Source: Rhizobium pisi (lineage in GTDB: Bacteria; Pseudomonadota; Alphaproteobacteria; Rhizobiales; Rhizobiaceae). From it: 64,000 nt of DNA. The notes under the pieces were generated by a model that saw only the letters and a program-made list of their open reading frames with translations, was not told the origin of the DNA and searched no databases. Of this stretch, positions 43,769 through 52,982 are shown piece after piece. How positions within the stretch are numbered: the first letter of the stretch is position 1; the number at the start of each line of letters is the position of its first letter. The position numbers were made by a program, and so were the translations under genes. The stretch is from assembly GCF_003938655.1 (NCBI RefSeq), contig NZ_RJJT01000015.1, forward strand, positions 109,834 through 173,833. Direction: 5' to 3'.

Positions 43769-45556
43769 TTACAAAACCTCCAGCACCGGGCTTTCCAGTA
43801 CCTTCCCCGTCACCACATCGGCAATTCCGCGGTCCGTCTGGTGCGGGCCGACATTGCAGGCGAGCGTTGCGCCGAAGCAGGCCTTGAAGACCCGGTAGGG
43901 CGGTTTCCAGTCGACGATCTTTTCCATGGCCTTGCGGATAGCGGCGAAGGCTAGAGCAGTGTCCTTCAGCGGTGCGTCGGTCACCAGGCCGGAGAGCGGC
44001 AGCGACAGGATCGCTTCGATGCGGCCGTCCTTGGCGACCGCCATGCCGCCGCCTGCCGATATGACGGCGTTGGCAGCGAGCGCCATGTCGCGTTCATTGC
44101 CGCCGAAGACAGTGAGGTTGTGGCTGTCATGCGAGACTGTGGTGCAGAAGGCGCCGCGCCACTCGCCCCAGCCGGTGAGGAACCCGACGCGTGTGATACC
44201 GTCGGCCCTGCCGTGGCGGTGGGCGACGGCAATCATCGTGCTGCCGGCCGGCGGTACGACGAAGCCGTTCCTGACCTCTGTTTCGGCCTCGCCCCATTGC
44301 GTGAAGCGGGGGCGGTCGATGGTGGCGACGCGGACGCGCTCGCCTTTCGCGGGGATGCGGAAATTACTCTCGGTGAATGGGGGCAACTTCACGGAATTGC
44401 GCAGCGGCACTGTGTCGAGCGGCTGGATGGCCGCTTCGATTCTGCCGTTGCGGGCGACGATGCGGCCGCCCGATATGACGAGCCGCGCCCGGAATTCTGT
44501 AAGATCCTCGAAGAGAACGAGGTCGGCGCGGCGGCCGGCGGCGACAAGGCCGAGATCGGAGCGCTTCAGCCGCTGAGCGGCGTTGAAGGTCGCGGCGCGC
44601 AATGCCCAGTCCGGTTTCATGCCGTAGCGCACCAGCCGGCGCGCAACGTCGTCGAGACCGCCACTCTCATAGAGTTCATCGGGAAAGACGTCGTCGGTGC
44701 AGAGTGTCACGGTTGCAGGCAGATGGCCGAGACCGTTCAGCATCTCGACGAATTCCTGCAACAGATGGTCGTGAGAGCCGCGCAACTCGATGGTCAGGCC
44801 GACGGCAAGTTTGGCGGCGAGGTCGGCGCCTGAGGTGAGTTCATGGTCGGAGGTGACGCCAGCTGCCATGAAGGCGTTGAGATCGGTGCCCTCCAGGCCG
44901 CGGGCATGGCCGCAAACAAGCTTGCCGGAGGCAAGGCCTGAGTTGACGATGGCGCTCATGCGCGGATCGCCGTCGATGACTCCGCGCATGTTCATGACTT
45001 CGGCAACGCCGCCAACGGCGGGAGAGCGCAACATCTCTGATATGACAGAGGCATCGAAATCGGCGCCTGCCAATTCCAGACCTGGTGCCGATGGCACGCA
45101 GGAGGGTGCGAGCAGGATCATGCGCAGCGGCAGCGTGCGGGCGGCCTCGACCGCCCAGCGCACACCGTCGAGGCCATGGACATTGCCGAATTCATGGGGA
45201 TCCCAGACAACAGTGGTGACGCCGCGCGGCAATACGGCGCTCGCGTATTCGGCGGGGGTCACCATCGAACTTTCGACATGCATGTGCGTGTCGATCAGAC
45301 CCGGCGTCAGGATGCTGCCCGTTGCATCGATGATCTCGACGGCATCGGTGCGGCTTGCCGGGGGATGAACACTTGCGATGAGCGCGCCGACCAGGCCGAT
45401 ATCCGCCTCCCGGATCAGGCCCGTCACCGCATCGAGCAGCCGTCCTCCGGTAATCAGCATATCGAAGGGTGCATCGCCGCGGGCGGCGGTGACAGCGCGG
45501 GCGCGCAAGACGGGATCGTTGAGATCGAAAGGTTCCTGGCGAGGAATGACGGTCAT
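43769..45556 (-). CDS. ade: adenine deaminase
   Basis: 595 residues, amidohydrolase superfamily. Ade converts adenine to hypoxanthine and ammonia. Motifs: LTPGLIDTHMHVESSM (metal His pair), WDPHEFGNVHG, KLVCGHARGLEG, and TVSHDSHNLTVFG near the C-terminus. Length and layout match bacterial Ade. It is the last gene of the LacI-ABC-nucleoside hydrolase-ade operon, overlapping the hydrolase by 4 bases, so adenine released from adenosine would be deaminated at once. Confidence 0.94.
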   Translation of the reverse strand: MTVIPRQEPFDLNDPVLRARAVTAARGDAPFDMLITGGRLLDAVTGLIREADIGLVGALIASVHPPASRTDAVEIIDATGSILTPGLIDTHMHVESSMVTPAEYASAVLPRGVTTVVWDPHEFGNVHGLDGVRWAVEAARTLPLRMILLAPSCVPSAPGLELAGADFDASVISEMLRSPAVGGVAEVMNMRGVIDGDPRMSAIVNSGLASGKLVCGHARGLEGTDLNAFMAAGVTSDHELTSGADLAAKLAVGLTIELRGSHDHLLQEFVEMLNGLGHLPATVTLCTDDVFPDELYESGGLDDVARRLVRYGMKPDWALRAATFNAAQRLKRSDLGLVAAGRRADLVLFEDLTEFRARLVISGGRIVARNGRIEAAIQPLDTVPLRNSVKLPPFTESNFRIPAKGERVRVATIDRPRFTQWGEAETEVRNGFVVPPAGSTMIAVAHRHGRADGITRVGFLTGWGEWRGAFCTTVSHDSHNLTVFGGNERDMALAANAVISAGGGMAVAKDGRIEAILSLPLSGLVTDAPLKDTALAFAAIRKAMEKIVDWKPPYRVFKACFGATLACNVGPHQTDRGIADVVTGKVLESPVLEVL

Positions 45557-46473
45557 TTGCGGGCCTCGTTGACCAGGGCGGCGAGAATGATGACGCGCGC
45601 CATGTCGGGATCGATATCGGCGGCGAATTGCGCATTGAAAGTGGCGTGCGTCGCGCGGGTCTCAACGACGGTGCGGCCACGGGTGAATGTGCCCTGCAGC
45701 TCGACATCGATGCGCGCGGGGCGGAAGCTCACGATATCGGGTGCGATAAAGGCGACGGCGGCGGAGGGGTCGTAGACCGCCATGCCGGGGCGGCCGCGGC
45801 TGGTGCCGATATTGATATAGCCGGAAAACATATCGGCAATCAGCTCGGCATTGGCGCCGCCGGCATTGCGCACCGGCTCGACGTCTTCCGGCCTAGCCAG
45901 CACCTTGCGGCAGAGGTCGAGATCGACCATGCGCAGCGGCAGGCCATGGGCGATGATGATCGACAGGGCCTCCGGATCGGCGAGCGCGTTGAACTCGGCA
46001 GAGGCCGTATGGTTGCCTGATGTGACGCCGCCGCCCATCCAGACGAGTTCGGTGGTGCGGGCCGCGAGATCCGGACGGGCGAGCGCTACGGCGGCGATAT
46101 TGGTGAGCGGGCCGAGCGCCAGGATGCGGTGCGGGCCCTGACTTTCCAGCCACCGGCAGAGCGCGGTGAAGGCATCGCTTTCGGCAAGGGCTGGGGCCTT
46201 CGGCAGGCTCTTGCCCGTTGTCGGGATGCCGGTTTCGCCGAGGATCGCCTGGGCGGTTTCGAGCCTGCCGAGAACGGGCACGGCGCGGCCGGTATGGATG
46301 GGAAACGCCCAGCCGAAGACGCTGGCGGCCCCGGCGGCGTTCATTCTCACCTGCGGCAACGGCGCATTGCCGAAAACCAGCGATATGCCGTCGATTTCAT
46401 ATTCCGACTGCGCCACCACCAGAATGGCGGCGATATCGTCAAAGCCCATATCGGTATCGATCCAGACGCCCAT
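45553..46473 (-). CDS. inosine-uridine-type nucleoside hydrolase
   Basis: 306 residues. The calcium-binding signature WIDTDMGFDDIAAI opens the protein, and ILALGPLTNIA and the later ligand positions are present. These enzymes cut the N-glycosidic bond of nucleosides to free base and ribose. The ATG at 46473 starts directly at the signature; the upstream frame lies inside the ABC gene and is ignored. Between the ATPase gene (4-base gap) and ade (4-base overlap), which suggests a purine nucleoside substrate. Confidence 0.9.
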   Translation of the reverse strand: MGVWIDTDMGFDDIAAILVVAQSEYEIDGISLVFGNAPLPQVRMNAAGAASVFGWAFPIHTGRAVPVLGRLETAQAILGETGIPTTGKSLPKAPALAESDAFTALCRWLESQGPHRILALGPLTNIAAVALARPDLAARTTELVWMGGGVTSGNHTASAEFNALADPEALSIIIAHGLPLRMVDLDLCRKVLARPEDVEPVRNAGGANAELIADMFSGYINIGTSRGRPGMAVYDPSAAVAFIAPDIVSFRPARIDVELQGTFTRGRTVVETRATHATFNAQFAADIDPDMARVIILAALVNEARK

Positions 46474-46477
46474 GATA

Positions 46478-47503
46478 TCACCCGAAGCGCTTGAGGTTAG
46501 CCGCGCCGGCGACCGGCAGATCGAAGGCGAGCGCGCTGCCGATCTCGTGCGGCGGCAGGCTGGCATCGATCTCGGCCTTGATGGCTCCCAGCGGCGTATC
46601 GAGGAGATATTCGCGGCTATTGCCGGCGAAAGATGTGCCGCGCACGGTGCCTTGGAACGGACCAGCACCGAGGGTTACTGCACGCGGACGCCAGGCCAGG
46701 CCCGCCGAAGCTTGCGGCGCGGGACCGGAAAGCGCGATCGGGCCATTCGGCGTCATAAGCTTTCCTTCCTTCAGCGCGAAGACATTGTCGAAACCGACGA
46801 AATCGGCAACGAAAGATGAGACGGGATTATTGTAGATCTCCTCCGGCGTGCCGATCTGCTCGATGCCGCCGTTCAGCATCACGACGATGCGGTCGGCGAG
46901 CGCCAGGGCCTCCACCTGGTCGTGGGTGACAAAGATCATGGTGACGCCCGTCTCCTTCTGCACGCGCTGCAATTCGGCGCGCATTTCAAGACGAAGGCGC
47001 GCGTCGAGATTGGAAAGCGGCTCATCGAGCAGCAGCACCTTCGGCTCCATGACCATCGAGCGGGCAAGCGCCACACGCTGCTGCTGGCCGCCGGAGAGCT
47101 CAGCGGGCTTGCGGCCGGCGAAAGCCGAGAGGCCGACCGATTTCAGGCCGGCGCCGACGCGGGCATCGAGATCCGCGCCGGAGATCCCCTTGAGGCGCAG
47201 GCCGAAGGCGACGTTCTCGTAGACCGTCAAATGCGGGAAGAGCGCGTAGGACTGGAAGACGAGGCCGACGGCGCGCTTGTTGGCGGAGACGCGGGTGATA
47301 TCGGCGCCGTCGAGACCGATGCGGCCGGAAGCCGGCGTCAGCAAGCCGGCGATGGCGCGCATCGTCGTCGTCTTGCCGCAGCCGGAGGGGCCGAGGAAAG
47401 CGACGAGCTCGCCTTTGCCGATCGCAAGGTCGAGGTTTTTCACCGCGACCGTATCGCCATAGGCAAGCGTCAGCTTGTCGAGTTGAAGATAGGCATCAGA
47501 CAT
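46478..47503 (-). CDS. ABC transporter ATP-binding protein (PotA-like)
   Basis: 341 residues. Walker A GPSGCGKTT, Q-loop region, signature LSGGQQQRVALARS, Walker B VLLLDEPLSNLD, switch His in FVTHDQVEAL, and a C-terminal TOBE regulatory domain (about 260-340). The type is that of the spermidine/putrescine/iron-family importers. The ATG at 47503 overlaps the preceding permease stop by 8 bases. Operon context suggests import of a nucleoside-related compound. Confidence 0.92.
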   Translation of the reverse strand: MSDAYLQLDKLTLAYGDTVAVKNLDLAIGKGELVAFLGPSGCGKTTTMRAIAGLLTPASGRIGLDGADITRVSANKRAVGLVFQSYALFPHLTVYENVAFGLRLKGISGADLDARVGAGLKSVGLSAFAGRKPAELSGGQQQRVALARSMVMEPKVLLLDEPLSNLDARLRLEMRAELQRVQKETGVTMIFVTHDQVEALALADRIVVMLNGGIEQIGTPEEIYNNPVSSFVADFVGFDNVFALKEGKLMTPNGPIALSGPAPQASAGLAWRPRAVTLGAGPFQGTVRGTSFAGNSREYLLDTPLGAIKAEIDASLPPHEIGSALAFDLPVAGAANLKRFG

Positions 47504-48275
47504 AACGCGAAAATCCCAGGAAGCGTTCGGCGAGGAAGACGATGCCGATCGAGAGGAAGGCGAGAAGGGCGGAAAGCGCCGCAATGGAGGGATCGTAGGT
47601 GGTTTCCATGTAACCCAGCATGTCGATCGGCAGCGTTCTCACACCCGGGCCGGAGAGGAAGAGCGAGACCGGCACCTGGTTGAAGCTGGTGACGAAGCCG
47701 AGGATGAAGGCGGCAAGAATGCCGCCGCGGATATTCGGCATCACCACGCGGAAGAAGGCGCCGAACCTCGAGGAGCCGAGCAGGACGGCTGCTTCCTCGA
47801 TATCGGAGCGCAAATTGTCGAGGCTGGCTGAGACGACGCGCACGGCATAGGGCAGCACGAGGGCCGCATGGGCGAAGAAGAGGGCGAGTGTGATGTTGAA
47901 GCCGAAGGGCACGACGAGATAACGCAGCAATGCCAGGCCGACGATGATGCCGGGAACGATGATCGGCAGCGAGACGATCGTGCGGATGGTCTCGGCCGCG
48001 GGCAGCCGGTAGCGGGACAGGGCGTAAGCGGCGGGGATGCCGAGGAGGAGGGCTGCAAGCGTTCCGAAGACGGCGAGGAACATCGACATGGCGAAGCTGT
48101 CGCGGAAACTTTCGACGGTGAAGACCTTCATGACCCAGCGCAGCGACAGGCCTTGCGGCGGGAAGGCCAGCGTATCGCCCGCCGAAAGCGAAGCCGCGAT
48201 GATGATCAGGAACGGACCGATCAGGAAGACCAGCAGCAGGAACAGGACAACAGGCGAAAACAGACGGATGCTCAT
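47496..48275 (-). CDS. ABC transporter permease (PotC-like)
   Basis: 259 residues, six membrane helices with the binding-protein-dependent transport motif EEAAVLLGSSRFGAFFRVVMPNIRGGIL (EAA loop) near residues 165-190. Partner of the second permease immediately upstream (4-base overlap). Inner-membrane component of the importer linked to nucleoside hydrolase and adenine deaminase. Confidence 0.92.
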   Translation of the reverse strand: MSIRLFSPVVLFLLLVFLIGPFLIIIAASLSAGDTLAFPPQGLSLRWVMKVFTVESFRDSFAMSMFLAVFGTLAALLLGIPAAYALSRYRLPAAETIRTIVSLPIIVPGIIVGLALLRYLVVPFGFNITLALFFAHAALVLPYAVRVVSASLDNLRSDIEEAAVLLGSSRFGAFFRVVMPNIRGGILAAFILGFVTSFNQVPVSLFLSGPGVRTLPIDMLGYMETTYDPSIAALSALLAFLSIGIVFLAERFLGFSRYV

Positions 48276-49099
48276 CTGCGATTCCTCGCCGTCGCAAGGC
48301 GTTTCAGCAGGATATTGGCGGCAAAGCTCATGACGATCAGGATGAAGGCGATGACGCTTGCCGAGACGAAATCATTGGCGACGGAAACCTGCTGATACAT
48401 CAGTGTTTCCAGCATCAGCACTTTCGAGCCGCCAAGGACGGCGGGGGTGATGTAAGCGGTAAGCGAGCCGGTGAAGACAAGCGTGCCGCCGACGACCAGT
48501 CCTTCCCGGGTCAGCGGCAGGACGACTTTCCAGAAAACCTGAAACCAGTTGGCGCCGAGCACGCGGGCAGCCGGGATCGCATCCCTCGGCATATTTTCGA
48601 GCGCGCTGATTAGCGACAGGATCATCAGCGGTAGGAAGAGCTGCAGGAGGCCGATGAAGACGGCGGTTTCGGTGAAGAGCAGGCGCACCGGCTCGGCGCT
48701 GAGGCCGAGACCCGTGATCGCCTGGTTGACGATGCCGGTGCGGCCGAGAATGACGATCCAGGCGTAGGTGCGGGCCACCGGCGAGATCATCAGCGGCAGG
48801 GTGACGAGGCCGATCATCCGGCCCTTGCCATTTGGCGGCAGGTTGACGATGGCAAAGGCCGCGGCATAGCCGATAACAGCCGAGACGGCAGTGACTTCGA
48901 GACCGAGGCGGAAGGAACGCAGAAAAACGGTGCGGTTCAGCGTCTCGGAAAAGAAGTGGGTATAGGCCGACAGCGTCCAGGCGCCGCCGGCGCGAAAACC
49001 CTCCGACAGCAGGATTGCGACAGGCAGCAGAAAGACCAGCGTCGCAAAGACGGCTGCCGGCAAGGCAAGCGCCAGGGCTTCTGCGCGGTTCTGGAACAT
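48272..49099 (-). CDS. ABC transporter permease (PotB-like)
   Basis: 275 residues, six membrane helices. The EAA-type loop is AARVLGANWFQVFWKVVLPLTREGL. Forms a heterodimer with the following permease. The binding-protein gene is 64 bases upstream; this gap is the only one over 10 bases in the run from the regulator to ade. Confidence 0.92.
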   Translation of the reverse strand: MFQNRAEALALALPAAVFATLVFLLPVAILLSEGFRAGGAWTLSAYTHFFSETLNRTVFLRSFRLGLEVTAVSAVIGYAAAFAIVNLPPNGKGRMIGLVTLPLMISPVARTYAWIVILGRTGIVNQAITGLGLSAEPVRLLFTETAVFIGLLQLFLPLMILSLISALENMPRDAIPAARVLGANWFQVFWKVVLPLTREGLVVGGTLVFTGSLTAYITPAVLGGSKVLMLETLMYQQVSVANDFVSASVIAFILIVMSFAANILLKRLATARNRR

Positions 49100-49163
49100 G
49101 AGGCGCCTTTACACGAGGGGAGGGAGGTCCCGGCCGGCGCCGGGACCGGTTTTCAAGAGGCGT

Positions 49164-50186
49164 TTACTGGCCGACCTTCTCGTTCCACGTCTTCAGCCAG
49201 CCGGCGCGGTTGTCGAGGGCGATGGCAGACGGGATCAGCTTGAGGCTCTTGGCCGTTGCTTCGCCATAGGTGAGGTTGTTGGCGGCGGCTTCGGAAAGCT
49301 TGACCTCGCTATTGGCAGGGCTGTCGACCAGCTTTTCGGCGAGCTTGGTCTGGATCTCGGTCGAGAGCCAGAAATCCATGAACTGCATGGCGAGATCCTG
49401 GTTCTTGGAGCCCTTGGTCAGCACCAGCACGTTCATACCACCGGTCTGTCCCTCCTTCGGCGTTGCCCAGGCAATGGGGACGTCGAGCTTGGTGAAGCCA
49501 GCCCAGGAGAAGCGGCCGATCGGTGCTGCCCAGATCTCCTCCTGCTGCATGAGTTGCACGAGCTGCGAGGATTTTTCGTAGAAGGTGACGATGTCGTCCT
49601 TCTTCTCGCCTACCGCCTCGATAGAGCCCTTCAGGTCAGGCGTGTCCTTGCCGAGCGCCAGGCCGAGCATATAGAGGGCCGGCGGCCCTTGATTGGTGGT
49701 GACATTAGGGAAGGCGACGTGGCCGACATATTCCGGCTTCAGGAGATCGGCCCAGGAGTCGATCTTCATCTTGTCGGAGCGATAGGCGATCGAGGTGGCA
49801 TAGAAAGTATAGCCGACGCTCATGCCGTCGCCATTCGGATCCCTGGCCAGCTCGTAGAGCTTGGCGAAATTGGCGAGCTTGGCGGTATCGATCTTGTCGA
49901 TCAGGCCGGCGCGCGATGCGGCCAAGGCATCGGCCATGGAAACGGCGGCAAGATCGACGACGGGGCTGGTCTTGTTGGCCTCCATCTTGGCCAAGCGCTC
50001 GACGCTGTTGCCGGTCTCGACCACCAGCTTGCAGCCGCATTGGGCTTCGAAGGGATCGTAGACCAGCGTCTTGAAATCGTCCTGGGCAAAGGCATAGACG
50101 GAAATGGTCAGTGTCCGCTCCGCCGCGGCTGCGCCGAGCGGGGATAGAGCGGCAAGCGCCACCGAGGCGATGAGAATTTTTTTCAT
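49164..50186 (-). CDS. ABC transporter substrate-binding protein (PotD/PotF-like)
   Basis: 340 residues. A signal peptide (about 1-21, ending GAAAA before ERTLTISVY) and the bilobed periplasmic-binding fold (FKTLVYDPFEAQCGCKLVVETGNS; ATSIAYRSDKMKIDSWADLLKPEYVGHVAFPN). The Cys pair CGC is unusual. The polyamine-binding acidic residues cannot be assigned with confidence, so the ligand need not be a polyamine. The ATG lies one base after the lacI-type stop, giving tight coupling to the regulator. Confidence 0.9.
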   Translation of the reverse strand: MKKILIASVALAALSPLGAAAAERTLTISVYAFAQDDFKTLVYDPFEAQCGCKLVVETGNSVERLAKMEANKTSPVVDLAAVSMADALAASRAGLIDKIDTAKLANFAKLYELARDPNGDGMSVGYTFYATSIAYRSDKMKIDSWADLLKPEYVGHVAFPNVTTNQGPPALYMLGLALGKDTPDLKGSIEAVGEKKDDIVTFYEKSSQLVQLMQQEEIWAAPIGRFSWAGFTKLDVPIAWATPKEGQTGGMNVLVLTKGSKNQDLAMQFMDFWLSTEIQTKLAEKLVDSPANSEVKLSEAAANNLTYGEATAKSLKLIPSAIALDNRAGWLKTWNEKVGQ

Positions 50187-50187
50187 T

Positions 50188-51231
50188 TTACATGTTCTCC
50201 ATCTCTGAGGTTTTTGGTGCCGGGTTCGCAGGCCCGGATGATTGGCGGACGATCAGCTGCATGGCGACGCGCTCGGTTTCTGCGGTAACGAGCATGCCCT
50301 CGCGGATGCTGTTTCTTCTGATGGTATCCACCAGCGCTGACACGGCAATCCCGGCAATCCTGTCCATGTCCATCCGCACCGTCGTCAGCGACGGCGTGAC
50401 GACGGGCGACCAGATGAGATCGTCGAAGCCGGTGACGCTGACATCCGCGGGGACGGTGATGCCGGCCTGCTGCAGCTCGGTCAGCGCGCGTAGCGCCTGC
50501 AGGTCGGACAGGGCTGCGAAGGCGGTAAAGCCCTGCCTGACTTTTTCGGCGAGGCCGAGCGGGCAGCCGCTGCCGATATTCTGCTCCAGCCTCTCGATCC
50601 ACAATGTTTCGGAATGCATATCCGGGCGCATGCCGGAGCGGATGCCACCGGCGCGATCGTTCTGGACGTTGGATTCCTGATTGTTGCCGATGATGAGGAT
50701 GCGGCGGTGGCCGAGCCCTGCGAGATGCTCGGCGATCGCTTGGCCGCCCTGCCAATGGTCGGCGGCCACGGTATTGCCTGGTGTCGAGGGGGTATCGATG
50801 ACGGCGACCGGACAGGCGGCGGAAGAAATGCGCGTGGCGCGGCGGGGGATGACGACCATACCGTCGACGCCGCGCTCGATCAGCCGATTGATCGCCTCGG
50901 TCTGGGTGGCGACATCGCCGCGGGAATCGGCAATCAGCACGCCGTAACCCGCGGCGGAGGCGGCGAATTCGATCGCCTGCGCGATCTTCGGAAACAACGG
51001 ATTGGCGATATCGGGCAGGACCAGGCCGAGAACGCCGCTACGGCCGGTCCTGAGCGCCCGGCCGGCCTGGCTCGGGACATAGCCCAATTCGGCGGCATGT
51101 TCCCGGATTCTTTCGACCAGCTGGCCGGAGACCCGGCCCTTGCCGGAAAGCGCATTGGAAACCGTGGCGACGGAGACGCCGAGCGACGTCGCTATCTTGC
51201 TGAGGTTCGGACCCGGGCGTGGTGAAGCCAT
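50188..51231 (-). CDS. LacI-family transcriptional regulator
   Basis: 347 residues. The N-terminal helix-turn-helix and hinge read LSKIATSLGVSVATVSNALSGKGRVSG, followed by the periplasmic-binding-like effector domain (SGVLGLVLPDIANPLFPKIAQAIE; PADVSVTGFDDLIWSPVVTPSLTTV). It is first in the operon with the ABC importer, nucleoside hydrolase and ade, so it probably senses the imported compound. A perfect palindrome lies 15 bases upstream of its start. Confidence 0.92.
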   Translation of the reverse strand: MASPRPGPNLSKIATSLGVSVATVSNALSGKGRVSGQLVERIREHAAELGYVPSQAGRALRTGRSGVLGLVLPDIANPLFPKIAQAIEFAASAAGYGVLIADSRGDVATQTEAINRLIERGVDGMVVIPRRATRISSAACPVAVIDTPSTPGNTVAADHWQGGQAIAEHLAGLGHRRILIIGNNQESNVQNDRAGGIRSGMRPDMHSETLWIERLEQNIGSGCPLGLAEKVRQGFTAFAALSDLQALRALTELQQAGITVPADVSVTGFDDLIWSPVVTPSLTTVRMDMDRIAGIAVSALVDTIRRNSIREGMLVTAETERVAMQLIVRQSSGPANPAPKTSEMENM

Positions 51232-51245
51232 GATCTAGCGCGTTT

Positions 51246-51263
51246 TGATTAATCGTTTAATCA
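51246..51263. promoter_or_regulatory. LacI-type operator of the nucleoside operon
   Basis: Palindrome TGATTAA-TCGT-TTAATCA, 18 bases, 15 bases before the regulator's ATG. Typical length, symmetry and place for autorepression by the LacI-family protein. Confidence 0.7.
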
Positions 51264-51337
51264 GGCTTATATCAGCCACCACCGCTTGTCGAATCCAAAT
51301 TCCTCTTGTGCGCAACTATCCAATGCGGAGCGGTATG

Positions 51338-51367
51338 AAAAAAGCCCCGCGAGATGATCGCGGGGCT
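51338..51367 (-). terminator. terminator of the efflux operon
   Basis: Stem AGCCCCGCGA/TCGCGGGGCT with a five-base loop, followed on the minus strand by a T run (A run at 51338-51342). It insulates the efflux genes from the lacI operon. Confidence 0.88.
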
Positions 51368-51394
51368 CTGTATGTTCCAGAAAGGCAAAGCCGA

Positions 51395-52834
51395 TCAGCT
51401 CTTGGCGGGCTTTGCGGGCGCAGGCTTCACTGGCGCAGCGATCTTGCCGTCGGGAGCATAGCCGCCGCCGATCGCGATGTTCAGCGAGACATAGTCCTTG
51501 GCCATCTGCTGGACGGACTGGGCAAGGCTTGCCTGGGCGAGCGAAACCTGGCGCTGCGCGTCGAGAACGTCGAGCAGCGAGGAGGCGCCGTCCTTGTAGG
51601 ACGCCGTCGAAAGTTCGAGCGTTTCCTGCGTGGTCTTCACCTGGGCCTGAAGTGCCGCGACCGTTTGAGCGTCACGCCGGACGGCCGAAAGTGCGTTTTC
51701 GACCTGCTCGACCGCAGTCAGCACCGTCGACTTCCAGTTCAGATAGGCGGTCGCGGCATTGGACTGTGCCGACTTGACGTTGGCGCGAAGGCGGCCACCA
51801 TCGAAGATCGGCAGGTTGAGCGTCGGGCCGAAGGACCAGGGCGTCAGGCCGCCATGGATGCCACGCTGGTTGATGTAGGACGGCGAGATCGAGCCGCTAA
51901 GCGAGATGCTCGGATAAAGCTGTGCCTGGGCAACGCCGATATTGGCCGTTGCTGCAGCAAGATCACGTTCCGCGACGCGGATGTCCGGACGATTGCGGAT
52001 CAGATCGGCCGGGATGCCGGAGGTGATGCCGCCGCGGAATACCGGCTGACCGGAGCCCTTCAGCAATTCATCGACAAGAGCCGAAGCCGGCAGGCCGAGC
52101 AGCGTGGCGATGTGATGGGCTGATATGCGGATATTGGTTTCGAGGCCGGGAATTTCGGCGAGCGTCGACTGGACGAGACCTTCGGCCTGAACGACGTCAA
52201 GACGCGAAGCAGCGCCAGCTTCAAGCTGGAACTTGGTCAGTTCGTAGGTTTCCTGGCGAGACTTCAGGTTGGCCTTCGAAAGCGCCAGGCGCTGCTGATA
52301 GAAGCGAACGTCGATATAGCTCGAGACAAGGTCCTGTACGAGGGTCAGCCTGGCAACGTCAGCCGATGCGTAAGCAGAATCGAGCGAAGCAAGCGCGCTC
52401 TCCGTGTTGCGCTTGTAGAGCCCGAAGAGATCGAGCAGCCAGCTCAGCTGGACGTCGCCGGCACTGGTGTTGCGCGTGTCGAGCTGCGTGCGCAGCTCGC
52501 CCCTCTGGCCGCTGACCGTGTGCGAGCCGCCGACCGTCAGGCTCGGCAGGCCGCCGGCGCCGGCGGTGGTGACGTTTGCGGAAGCTGCATTGATTCTTTC
52601 GATCGCCTGCTGAACTGTCAGGTTCTGATCGAGGCCGGCCTTGACGTAGCCGTTCAGTCTTGAATCCTTGAAGGCGGTCCACCATGCGGCAGTAGCAACA
52701 TCGCCATCACTCTTGGTCCCACCCTCTCCAAATTTGGCGGGCAATGGCATTTCAGGAGGAACATGATCAGGGCCTACGACGCAGCCCGACAACAATAACA
52801 ATAATGCCGGTGTGGCAAAACGAAGAGATACCAT
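51395..52834 (-). CDS. RND efflux outer-membrane lipoprotein (NodT/OprM-like)
   Basis: 479 residues. Lipobox LLLLSGC near residue 17. Two repeats of the TolC-like fold: LNLPIFDGGRLRANVKSAQSNAATAYLNW with the following helices, and VQQAIERINAASANVTTAG in the first half. It forms the trimeric exit channel for the RND pump. Ends in a Lys/Pro/Ala tail (KPAPAKPAKS). Third gene of the MFP-RND-OMF set, 148 bases after the pump gene. Confidence 0.92.
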   Translation of the reverse strand: MVSLRFATPALLLLLSGCVVGPDHVPPEMPLPAKFGEGGTKSDGDVATAAWWTAFKDSRLNGYVKAGLDQNLTVQQAIERINAASANVTTAGAGGLPSLTVGGSHTVSGQRGELRTQLDTRNTSAGDVQLSWLLDLFGLYKRNTESALASLDSAYASADVARLTLVQDLVSSYIDVRFYQQRLALSKANLKSRQETYELTKFQLEAGAASRLDVVQAEGLVQSTLAEIPGLETNIRISAHHIATLLGLPASALVDELLKGSGQPVFRGGITSGIPADLIRNRPDIRVAERDLAAATANIGVAQAQLYPSISLSGSISPSYINQRGIHGGLTPWSFGPTLNLPIFDGGRLRANVKSAQSNAATAYLNWKSTVLTAVEQVENALSAVRRDAQTVAALQAQVKTTQETLELSTASYKDGASSLLDVLDAQRQVSLAQASLAQSVQQMAKDYVSLNIAIGGGYAPDGKIAAPVKPAPAKPAKS

Positions 52835-52982
52835 TCATTTCATCCTGTACTCGAGCAAGTCAATTCTTGTCCGAAGCTTCATGCTTCACAATCGGCCGCC
52901 GCGCCTCGTCCCACAAAAACACACACCGAAGCAGTCGGGCGCAATGTAGCAACGAGAACAGCATTATCACAGTGCATTTATA

